Part shown: positions 9,087-14,731 of the stretch, piece after piece
How the letters are laid out: the number at the start of each line of letters is the position of its first letter
How positions within the stretch are numbered: position 1 is the first letter of the stretch
From: JBPYFK01 sp051984675
Lineage (GTDB): Bacteria; Actinomycetota; Actinomycetes; Mycobacteriales; Pseudonocardiaceae
Assembly: GCA_051984675.1 (NCBI GenBank)
Contig: JBPYFK010000169.1
Span: 1 to 16,243, forward strand
Direction of reading: 5' to 3'
DNA: 16,243 bases
The notes under the pieces: model-generated
What the model saw: only the letters and a program-made list of their open reading frames with translations
Database searches by the model: none
What the model was told of the DNA's origin: nothing
Program-made: the position numbers and the translations under genes

Positions 9087-10496
9087 CTATGTCTCCCCGA
9101 TGGCGTCGGCGTAGCTCACCTCGACCGCAGCCGGGTGCGTCGATCGGTATCGCTGGGCATTGGCAGGCGTTGCGAACGGCAGCAAGCGGGCGTCCGCCGG
9201 TGCTGTCGGGTCAACCAGCCAGGTGGACTTGTCGGCGAACCAGCGTGTGCCGGTGACAGCGTCGGGAACATAGGCGGCTCGGACCTTCTGCCCCGTTTGC
9301 TGGGCTTGCTTAACCTGGCGCAACAGGCAGGTTGGCGTGGCTGCGGCGTGCGTGTGGTCCTCGGTGGACAGCCACAGCTCGCTGGCAGTCGCGGGATCGT
9401 TCACCGGTTCCCCACAGGCACTGTCAGTCCCGGAGACGGGGCTGGGGTTGGAGTCGCTGGCCGTGTCGGCGTCGTAGCCTGGTCCGTAGGCCACGCGCAA
9501 CGGCCGATCGTCGATGAACGAGGTGACATCGAGATCCTGCAGGTTGCCGATCGACTTCAAAAACGGCACGTCACCGGCGAGCGCGGTACGTTCGAAAGGC
9601 TTGATCGTGGGATCGAAGGTCACCTGCCCACCCGCTCCGTTGTAGAGGTAGACCACCTCCGGTGGGAGCCCGGTCGCGTCCGCGACCTGCTGTGCGGCAC
9701 GCAGCGGGTCGCGGTGTAGGTAGTCGGTCGCGTCGAACTGGGCCTTCAGGAACGCGTCCAACACGTCCGGCTCGGTGTCGATGATCTTCTTGCGCGCGAC
9801 AACGCCGTGCAGGGTGGGCACACCCAGTTCCCCACCGTCGTACAGCGGTTTCGCGTTGCCGGTGAAGACAAGCTGGCCCGGCCACGCCACGAACTGGGAC
9901 AGCGCGTCGGTCTGACCGGACTTCAGCGCGCTGGCGCCCACAGTCGGCTCCTGGTTCTGGATGCGGACATCAGTGTCCAGACCCAGCCTGTGCAGCGCAT
10001 TCACGAGGGTCCCGTGCGCGGCTGAACCGACGCTGGTCGAGATCTGCTTACCCTTCAAGTCCGCCAGCGTGCGTGCTGGTGAATCCGGTCGTGTCACGAC
10101 CATGTTCAGAGCACCGCGCGCGTTGTACCCGGTTGCCGAAACCAGCCGTGTCCCGTCGTCACCGAGCTTTTGCGCTCGCGACCCGTTGATGAGCAGGGGG
10201 TAGTCGCCCATCGAACCGATGTCGATCTTCCCGGCCAGCATCTGCGCGGTGATGGGCGCACCCGTGGGGTAGTCCTGCCAGGTCACGGTGTAATGCTTCC
10301 CGGTTCGCTGGCCAAGCTGCTGGAGTCGCTTTTCGAAGAAGCCGGTGGACCGCAACAAGGTGCCGGCCGTGACAGTGTTGATCGTCTTGGACTGGTATCC
10401 CACGACCACTGGGACGTCGTTACTGGCGAACGCATCGCAGCCAGTCAATGATCCACACAGGACAAGGACAGCCAAAACGGCTGACAGTGCACGCAT
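9087..10496 (-). CDS. ABC transporter substrate-binding lipoprotein with NosL-like C-terminal domain
   Basis: 469 residues. A signal peptide ends in the lipobox LTGC with the lipidated cysteine at position 20. Residues about 30-335 form an SsuA/TauA-like periplasmic-binding fold: QDYPTGAPITAQMLAGKIDIGSMGDYP, then DLKGKQISTSVGSAAHGTL and KSGQTDALSQF. This is about 130 residues longer than a usual SsuA. The extra part has two cysteines (SACGEP and PTCLL) and then AAYVPDAVTGTRWFADKSTW and LLPFATPANAQRYRSTHP (408-455). These resemble the metal-binding accessory protein NosL; the match is by eye. It starts 7 bases after the ferredoxin stop, with GAGGT ribosome binding sequence overlapping that stop. 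It probably captures the compound imported for the downstream flavoprotein. Confidence 0.88.
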   Translation of the reverse strand: MRALSAVLAVLVLCGSLTGCDAFASNDVPVVVGYQSKTINTVTAGTLLRSTGFFEKRLQQLGQRTGKHYTVTWQDYPTGAPITAQMLAGKIDIGSMGDYPLLINGSRAQKLGDDGTRLVSATGYNARGALNMVVTRPDSPARTLADLKGKQISTSVGSAAHGTLVNALHRLGLDTDVRIQNQEPTVGASALKSGQTDALSQFVAWPGQLVFTGNAKPLYDGGELGVPTLHGVVARKKIIDTEPDVLDAFLKAQFDATDYLHRDPLRAAQQVADATGLPPEVVYLYNGAGGQVTFDPTIKPFERTALAGDVPFLKSIGNLQDLDVTSFIDDRPLRVAYGPGYDADTASDSNPSPVSGTDSACGEPVNDPATASELWLSTEDHTHAAATPTCLLRQVKQAQQTGQKVRAAYVPDAVTGTRWFADKSTWLVDPTAPADARLLPFATPANAQRYRSTHPAAVEVSYADAIGET

Positions 10497-10503
10497 TTCA
10501 ACC

Positions 10504-10731
10504 TCACCTCAGCAAGTAGGGCATGTTGATCGTGACGGCGCCGGTGGGGCAGCGGGCAGCGCACGGGCCGCAATACCAGCACTCGTCGACGTGCATATAC
10601 GCGTTGTCCGTGTCCGGATCGATGGCCAACGAATCCAACGGGCACATGTCGACACACAGCCGGCACCCTTGCAGGCACAGTGATTCGTCGATCGTGACCG
10701 GGACGTCGGCGCGATTGTTCGCCAGGGGCAT
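10504..10731 (-). CDS. two-[4Fe-4S] ferredoxin, AprB-like
   Basis: 75 residues with two cluster motifs. The first reads C-x3-C-x2-C-x3-CP (CLQGCRLCVDMCP), the second the standard C-x2-C-x2-C-x3-CP (CWYCGPCAARCP). ECWYC and CPTGAV recall the beta subunit of dissimilatory APS reductase (AprB), although AprB itself has a longer tail. GGAGG lies six bases before ATG 10731. The gene sits first among the enzymatic genes, behind a leader peptide and hairpin. The AprA-like flavoprotein at the operon end is its obvious redox partner. A general electron-transfer ferredoxin is the alternative. Confidence 0.9.
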   Translation of the reverse strand: MPLANNRADVPVTIDESLCLQGCRLCVDMCPLDSLAIDPDTDNAYMHVDECWYCGPCAARCPTGAVTINMPYLLR

Positions 10732-10771
10732 ACGAAACCTCCACGAATCAGAAAGGAAGAGGGCAGCAGTC

Positions 10772-10796
10772 AGCGGCTGGCGCAGGCGCCAGCGCT
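10772..10796 (-). promoter_or_regulatory. hairpin between leader peptide and ferredoxin, possible attenuator
   Basis: On the - strand the stem GCTGGCG / CGCCAGC closes a CCTG loop, and AGC/GCT adds three pairs outside a one-base bulge. It lies 25 bases after the leader stop and about 40 before the ferredoxin start. A pyrimidine-rich stretch (CCCTCTTCCTTTC) follows. No clean T-run is present, so either attenuation or translational control is possible. Confidence 0.5.
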
Positions 10797-10821
10797 TGAG
10801 AAGTTCTGCGTCAGGGGAAGA

Positions 10822-10899
10822 TCAGTCCGAGATCGGACACAGCGAGCTGGCCACGCGGCGCAGGTCCACGTGGGCGCGGGTGACCAGGTCGATGCTCAC
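10822..10899 (-). CDS. putative sulfur-type leader peptide (25 aa), HVDLRRVASSLC
   Basis: Too short for usual gene callers. GTG 10899 overlaps the GntR-gene stop as GTGA, and GAGGTG lies seven bases upstream within that gene. The peptide ends RAHVDLRRVASSLCPISD. The core HVDLxRVASxLC matches the short actinobacterial ORFs often annotated 'putative leader peptide' before sulfur-assimilation and sulfonate genes (from memory of the family). A hairpin follows before the ferredoxin gene. The inferred role is sensing cysteine supply by ribosome movement at the Cys codon; this is not shown by the sequence itself. Confidence 0.75.
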   Translation of the reverse strand: MSIDLVTRAHVDLRRVASSLCPISD

Positions 10900-11705
10900 C
10901 GCTGGTCACCTCGCCGAACAGGAGCCCGGTGCAGGAGGGTGTTCATCGTGACCCGATCGCCTCGGAACCGGATGAACTCCAGGTCGACGGGCGTGCCGTC
11001 GGCCAGATGGCTGAGCCTCTCCATCGCCAGGAGCGCCCCACCGCGCGGCAACCCCAGCATCGCTGCCGAGTGTGCGTCGGCATTCACGGCCTCGATCGTC
11101 ACCGGAGCGGTACCCAGCGGTTGCGCACACACCTCCTCGATGACGCGGAAGATGTCCCGACGTTCGAGATCGTGCTGGAGTACCGCGTTTCCCACGCTCG
11201 GCAGAAGGTAGGTCAGGTCGATCGACAATGGGAGATCGTCCAGCCGGCGCAGGCGTTCGACATACACGACAGTCGCATCGTCGGGCAGCCGGAGGCGTTG
11301 GGCGACCGACCGGGGCGGACGGATTGGCCCTGCTGTGCGGACTTCGTTGGTGACGTCGCCGTGGCAGCCCAAGGTTTCGGCGAGCCCGCAGAGACTGTTG
11401 AGCGGGTGAACGTACTTTTCGGCGGAGACGACGGTCCCGAGACCTGGCACGCGTTCGATCAAGCCCTCGCCGCGCAGCAGCGAGAGCGCTTCACGCACGG
11501 AGTTCCGGGACACGTCGAACTCGGCAGCCAGCACCTTTTCGTTGGGCAACTGGCCATCTGCGAAGTCACCGCGTGCGATCTGCCTGCGGACCACGTCCGC
11601 CACCTGCCGAGCGCGGTCCGCGCGGCTGCGACGTGTTCGGATCGCTGGATACGTACTGCGCAAGCCGGCGCGCAGCAGAGCTTCTCCGTTGCGCGCGACG
11701 GTCAT
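10896..11705 (-). CDS. GntR/HutC-family transcriptional regulator with UTRA domain
   Basis: 269 residues from ATG 11705, which has GAAAGG seven bases upstream. An open frame 15 codons longer exists, but its start lacks a ribosome binding site. A winged helix-turn-helix spans about residues 28-95 (ADRARQVADVVRRQIARGDF, then LAAEFDVSRNSVREALSLLRGEGLIERVPGLGTVVS). The rest is a UTRA ligand-binding domain (VVYVERLRRLDDLPLSIDLTYL, then TIEAVNADAHSAAMLGLPRGGALLAMERL, then PVDLEFIRFRGDRV). It is the first gene of the transporter/flavoprotein operon and is coupled to the leader peptide. It is therefore probably an autoregulator of the whole unit, with the imported compound or a product as ligand. Confidence 0.92.
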   Translation of the reverse strand: MTVARNGEALLRAGLRSTYPAIRTRRSRADRARQVADVVRRQIARGDFADGQLPNEKVLAAEFDVSRNSVREALSLLRGEGLIERVPGLGTVVSAEKYVHPLNSLCGLAETLGCHGDVTNEVRTAGPIRPPRSVAQRLRLPDDATVVYVERLRRLDDLPLSIDLTYLLPSVGNAVLQHDLERRDIFRVIEEVCAQPLGTAPVTIEAVNADAHSAAMLGLPRGGALLAMERLSHLADGTPVDLEFIRFRGDRVTMNTLLHRAPVRRGDQR

Positions 11706-11769
11706 GTCCTGGCCTTTCTGGGTGCGGGTTTCGGTGCAGGCAGACGCCACCTTCGAAGCCCAAGATTTC

Positions 11770-11803
11770 GGTGATATACCGACGATATTTCGTACATGTT
11801 ACG
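11770..11803. promoter_or_regulatory. candidate GntR/HutC operator sites
   Basis: Two short inverted repeats lie 65-98 bases upstream of the regulator start. GGTGATATACC (11770-11780) fits the loose GT...TATAC core used by many GntR/HutC regulators. CGTACATGTTACG (11791-11803) has arms CGTA and TACG. Autoregulation by the neighbouring GntR protein is inferred. Confidence 0.4.
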
Positions 11804-11980
11804 CCACCTGGTCAGGGGATGGTTTGGCCTGTTGAGCAGGGGAAATCTGATGGGTTCTGGTTGATCCGCCAGCAAGCGCGGTCGGTGCGTCAAGTACCTG
11901 GGTCTCGCATCCTGAGACTGTGCTGCTTACTGTCGCGTTTCGCGTGGCTGGCCTCAGAAGGGTTGGCCGGAACGGAGACA

Positions 11981-12022
11981 AGCGCGGGTGGACAGCCGCT
12001 GTGACGGTTGCCCACCCGCGCT
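11981..12022 (-). terminator. hairpin terminator after the APC permease gene
   Basis: A perfect 11-base stem, AGCGCGGGTGG (11981-11991) with CCACCCGCGCT (12012-12022), closes a 20-base loop that can itself fold (ACAG/CTGT). It starts six bases beyond the APC stop. No strong T-run follows, as is common for actinomycete terminators. Confidence 0.62.
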
Positions 12023-12027
12023 GCCCT

Positions 12028-13665
12028 TTATGGCGTGTCGGCCGTATCGACTGTGTCGTCCTCGTCGGAAGTGGGGCGCGACGCACGGAGGTACTTCGTG
12101 CCGGCTCGGACGCCCCAGTAGTAAATCGCGAGGCTGGCTGCGGCGACGATCAGCGAGTCCCACGGTGCGGGCAGCAGTCCAGCACCGCCGAAGCTCCCCA
12201 ACGCCGACACCGTGAACAGCAGAGCGAGGTGGGCAACAAGCCAGAGGCCGATCCGCAGTTCCAGGAAGAAGGCGGCACTGCCGCGGCGGGACAAGCCGAA
12301 GACCAGTGCGCCGACCAGGGTCAACGGCAGGCCGATGCTGAGCTTGTCCCACGTGGACCAGTAGACGATCTGTGTCGCGAGGACGAACCCCAGCGGCGCG
12401 ATCCAGGGCAACCCGCGAACCGTGCCGGAACGCCGATGCGGCTCGGCGGCGTGGAACGTCCCCCCGGCCACAGCAGTCACGGAATAGGTCAACAGGAACA
12501 GGTCCCCGAGCACCGAGACGATCTCCTGCCAGCTGCGGAAGGGAATCAGCCACAGCAGGCTGAATACGAACGTCCCGAGTAGCGCGCGGCGCGGGACGCC
12601 GGAGCCGGAATGCACGTCGACGAAGAATCGGGGAATCAGCCCGTTCTTGGCCAGCGCATAGGACTTCCGGCTGTCTTCGGCTGCTCCCACCAGAGCCGAT
12701 CCGGCAGGGGAAAGGACGGCGTCGGCGTACAGCACGGCAGCGAGCCAACCCAGATTGAGCAACAGCGCGAGCTCCCCGAAGGGGGAGCTGAGGTTGATGC
12801 CGTGCCAGCCGTGGCTGAGCAGGCTGTCCGGTATCGCGACGACGAAGGCGAACTGCAGGGCGAGGTAGAGCAGCACGGCGAGGCCGATCGCGGTCACCAC
12901 CGCACGCGGGACGTCACGCCGTGGGTTGTGTGCCTCGCCGGAAAGCTCAATGATCGAGGCAAAGCCGTTGATGGCGAAGATGATTCCGCCGGTCGCCACC
13001 GCACTGAGGACCGCCGACCAGCCGTACGGGGCGAATCCCCCGACCTGGGTGAGATGCTCAGGATGGAATCCCGACACCAGCAACGCCACCACGGTCACTA
13101 CGGGCACGACGAACTTCAAGGTCGTCACGACCGCATTCACCCGGGCGAACAGCCGGATTCCGAACCAGTTGAGCACCACCAGCACTGCCAGGAGCACGAT
13201 CGAACCGGCCAAGCCCAGCGGGGTCAGCAGATCGTTCTGATAGAGGCCGGGCAGGAACCGGTTCGCGTACTGCGCGATCGCGGACGCTTCCGACGCGGTG
13301 GCGGCACCGATGGCCAGCAGGACAGACCAGCCAACAATCGAGGCGACTACCCGTCCGTTGGCGTACAGCGGCCAGCGGACGATCGCGCCAGCCTCCGGAC
13401 GGCTAGCCCCCAGCTCGGCCAGCACCAGCGCGACGAGCGTGAACACGGCTCCGGCGATCATCCAGGACAGCAACGACGCCGGCCCGGCTGCCTTCGCGCC
13501 GTACAGGGCGCCGAACAGCCAACCCGAACCGATGATGCTGCCCAGACCCACGGCGGTCAGGGACCAGAACCCGAGCTGCTTGCGCAGCTGCGTGTCCTGC
13601 GCCGGTGACGAGGTATGAAGATGCTCCGTTCCTTGCACGGACGAAGTCGATGACGTGACAGACAT
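12028..13665 (-). CDS. APC-superfamily amino acid permease
   Basis: 545 residues from ATG 13665, preceded by GTGGAG eight bases upstream. The frame extends 13 codons further without a ribosome binding site. About 12 hydrophobic segments are visible. The first carries LTAVGLGSIIGSGWLFG, the glycine-rich broken helix that binds substrate in APC transporters. AGPASLLSWMIAGAVFTLVALVLAELG and INGFASIIELSGEAHNPRRDVPRAV (about residue 245) are further family landmarks. The C-terminus is charged (SDEDDTVDTADTP). A cysteine-rich leader ORF lies upstream at 13761-13847. This makes a sulfur amino acid or related amine a reasonable substrate guess, but the sequence gives no direct evidence. Confidence 0.9.
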   Translation of the reverse strand: MSVTSSTSSVQGTEHLHTSSPAQDTQLRKQLGFWSLTAVGLGSIIGSGWLFGALYGAKAAGPASLLSWMIAGAVFTLVALVLAELGASRPEAGAIVRWPLYANGRVVASIVGWSVLLAIGAATASEASAIAQYANRFLPGLYQNDLLTPLGLAGSIVLLAVLVVLNWFGIRLFARVNAVVTTLKFVVPVVTVVALLVSGFHPEHLTQVGGFAPYGWSAVLSAVATGGIIFAINGFASIIELSGEAHNPRRDVPRAVVTAIGLAVLLYLALQFAFVVAIPDSLLSHGWHGINLSSPFGELALLLNLGWLAAVLYADAVLSPAGSALVGAAEDSRKSYALAKNGLIPRFFVDVHSGSGVPRRALLGTFVFSLLWLIPFRSWQEIVSVLGDLFLLTYSVTAVAGGTFHAAEPHRRSGTVRGLPWIAPLGFVLATQIVYWSTWDKLSIGLPLTLVGALVFGLSRRGSAAFFLELRIGLWLVAHLALLFTVSALGSFGGAGLLPAPWDSLIVAAASLAIYYWGVRAGTKYLRASRPTSDEDDTVDTADTP

Positions 13666-13715
13666 AGCAATGCTCCACAATGGATATGGGGAAAAGAGAC
13701 GCACCTGGCAGCGCG

Positions 13716-13731
13716 CATGCCGGTAGGCATG
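13716..13731 (-). promoter_or_regulatory. hairpin between CC leader ORF and APC permease
   Basis: CATGCC and GGCATG form a six-base stem around a four-base loop. It lies between the leader stop (13761) and the permease start (13665). A second small stem, GAAAG/CTTTC, sits at 13749-13762 overlapping the leader stop codon. Both could be part of an attenuation switch; no T-run is evident. Confidence 0.35.
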
Positions 13732-13760
13732 GCAAACTCTTCAGGTTAGAAAGAATGCTT

Positions 13761-13847
13761 TCAGTTCAGGCAACACAGGGCCGACTGCGACTGAGCAAAG
13801 TCGATCGCCAGGTCACGACACAGCCACGATGCCCGCATCGTCTCCAT
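13761..13847 (-). CDS. putative leader peptide (28 aa) ending ALCCLN, before APC permease
   Basis: ATG 13847 has a good ribosome binding site (GAAAGGA, six bases away). The peptide begins METMRASWLCRDLAIDFAQ and ends SQSALCCLN, so three of 28 residues are cysteine, with a Cys-Cys pair four codons before the stop. This recalls cysteine-responsive upstream ORFs of actinobacteria and is compatible with translational or transcriptional attenuation. It is not the classic HVDL type, so the call rests on the ribosome binding site, the Cys-Cys pair, the following hairpins and the sulfur setting. Confidence 0.5.
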   Translation of the reverse strand: METMRASWLCRDLAIDFAQSQSALCCLN

Positions 13848-13938
13848 GCCGATTCCTTTCAGATCGATTCCCAGGAAGAATAGGAACTCGAATTCCCTGT
13901 CTCAATGCGCGGCGCGGCGGCGTTCAACGTTCTTGAGT

Positions 13939-14478
13939 TTATGCCGCGACAGCGGCGGGTTGCCGATCGATTTCTGTCGTGAGCCGTGCAGCGATGTGAC
14001 CGAGCTTCTCCGCGACGTCGGGGTTGCTGAACGTGCTGTCTTTGAACCATTGCTCGTAGAGGAAACATCCTGGCAGCACGCGGTCAGCCCCGAGGTTTGC
14101 CAAGGTCTGCGCCAGCGTGGAGTTCAGTCCGATCGATTGGCTGTGGGTGGCGCCTACGCCCACGGTTTGCAATGTCTTGCCGTCGAAGGCCGTGGGTGGC
14201 AGCAGGGCGAGCCACGATCGCAGGACCGTACTCCCTGCTATTTCGTAGGTCGGGGTCACGACGGCCACCGCCGTTGCGTGCTCGAGCAATCGGTGCGTCC
14301 ACCGAATCTGCGGGTGTGCATTGTTGCCGGTGAGCAGTGCGGACTGGGGTAAGTCACGCAGCTGCACGGTCTTCACCGGGCGGCTGGCTTGGACCAGTTC
14401 TCGTTGCACCAGCTGGGAGACCGTATCCAGAGGGGAACGCGGGGTTGGGCTGCTGGTGATGACAAGGATGTGGCTCAT
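13939..14478 (-). CDS. NAD(P)H-dependent FMN reductase, SsuE/MsuE-like
   Basis: 179 residues from ATG 14478; the frame is open further upstream to 14532 but the flavodoxin-like fold starts at MSHILVITSSPTPRSPLD. The block VVTPTYEIAGSTVLRSWLALLP (about 82-103), then FDGKTLQTVGVGATHSQSIGL and LGADRVLPGCFL, follows the SsuE pattern (P-Y-xx-xS-x-LK-xLLDLLP, ATGGS, HGVF). The enzyme reduces FMN with NAD(P)H and hands FMNH2 to a two-component monooxygenase. The LLM enzymes at 1-3502 are the likely clients, although they lie 10 kb away on the other strand. Upstream are a leader peptide, a possible attenuator and tandem repeats. Confidence 0.9.
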   Translation of the reverse strand: MSHILVITSSPTPRSPLDTVSQLVQRELVQASRPVKTVQLRDLPQSALLTGNNAHPQIRWTHRLLEHATAVAVVTPTYEIAGSTVLRSWLALLPPTAFDGKTLQTVGVGATHSQSIGLNSTLAQTLANLGADRVLPGCFLYEQWFKDSTFSNPDVAEKLGHIAARLTTEIDRQPAAVAA

Positions 14479-14492
14479 GCGTGGGTTTTCCT

Positions 14493-14523
14493 CGGCCGAA
14501 AAGGCCGCGCGACGAAGCGGCCG
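14493..14523 (-). promoter_or_regulatory. two mutually exclusive stems before the FMN reductase, possible attenuator
   Basis: On the - strand, GGCCGC and GCGGCC (14503-14522) form a stem followed at once by TTTT, like an intrinsic terminator. The self-complementary CGGCCG occurs at 14518-14523 and again at 14493-14498. These copies can pair instead, which would partly cover the GAGGA ribosome binding site of the FMN reductase. The two folds cannot coexist. Confidence 0.45.
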
Positions 14524-14530
14524 AAACGTC

Positions 14531-14564
14531 AATGCGTATCCGGAAAGAATGCGTGTCCGGAAAG
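14531..14564. repeat. tandem 17-base direct repeat upstream of the FMN reductase
   Basis: AATGCGTATCCGGAAAG is immediately followed by AATGCGTGTCCGGAAAG: two copies that differ at one base. They lie between the leader stop and the attenuator-like stems, about 50-90 bases before the FMN reductase start. A regulator-binding site or an RNA element are both possible. Confidence 0.75.
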
Positions 14565-14592
14565 CATGGTGAAGGAAAGCGGACCGGGGCGA

Positions 14593-14673
14593 TCAGAAAG
14601 CCGGACACGCAGCCGACGCCACGTGGAGGAGATCCACGTGGTGGCGCGTTGTCAGCAGTACCGGTCGAAACAC
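14593..14673 (-). CDS. putative sulfur-type leader peptide (26 aa), HHVDLLHVASAAC
   Basis: From GTG 14673 the peptide begins MFRPVLLTT and ends RHHVDLLHVASAACPAF, with stop at 14593. The core HVDLLxVASAxC is the same pattern as the leader before the ferredoxin and as actinobacterial sulfur leader peptides known to me. No ribosome binding site is visible before GTG, but TACGCT lies six bases upstream (14680-14685), as expected for a leaderless message. The codons for the two 'HV' motifs form a 9-base perfect stem (14619-14641). It lies 114 bases before the FMN reductase start. Confidence 0.72.
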   Translation of the reverse strand: MFRPVLLTTRHHVDLLHVASAACPAF

Positions 14674-14679
14674 GCGTCG

Positions 14680-14685
14680 AGCGTA
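14680..14685 (-). promoter_or_regulatory. candidate -10 element for a leaderless leader-peptide transcript
   Basis: TACGCT on the - strand fits the TANNNT pattern and ends six bases before the GTG of the leader peptide. That is the usual distance between a -10 box and a transcript that begins at its start codon. No convincing -35 box was found. Confidence 0.35.
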
Positions 14686-14731
14686 ACCGGTGACCCCGGC
14701 CCCCTCTCGAAGTGTGGGACGGTCCTGGAGT

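Larger units (their letters stand above)
11706..12027. other. intergenic region: GntR promoter side plus APC terminator
   Basis: 322 bases without a convincing gene. The part near 11770-11803 is noticeably AT-rich and palindromic and should hold the - strand promoter of the GntR operon. The part 11981-12022 is a strong inverted repeat after the APC gene. Between them (about 11810-11980) I see no motif, RNA gene or conserved ORF; the short frames there have no recognisable product. Confidence 0.6.

Noticed and set aside
12610..13608. 332-codon + strand frame rich in Arg, Gln, Glu, His
   Set aside because: Antisense shadow of the APC permease, whose membrane segments and motifs are clear on the other strand.
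13883..13896. Near-palindrome GGAACTCGAATTCC between the FMN reductase and the leader ORF
   Set aside because: Two mismatches and no associated promoter or T-run; could be chance.
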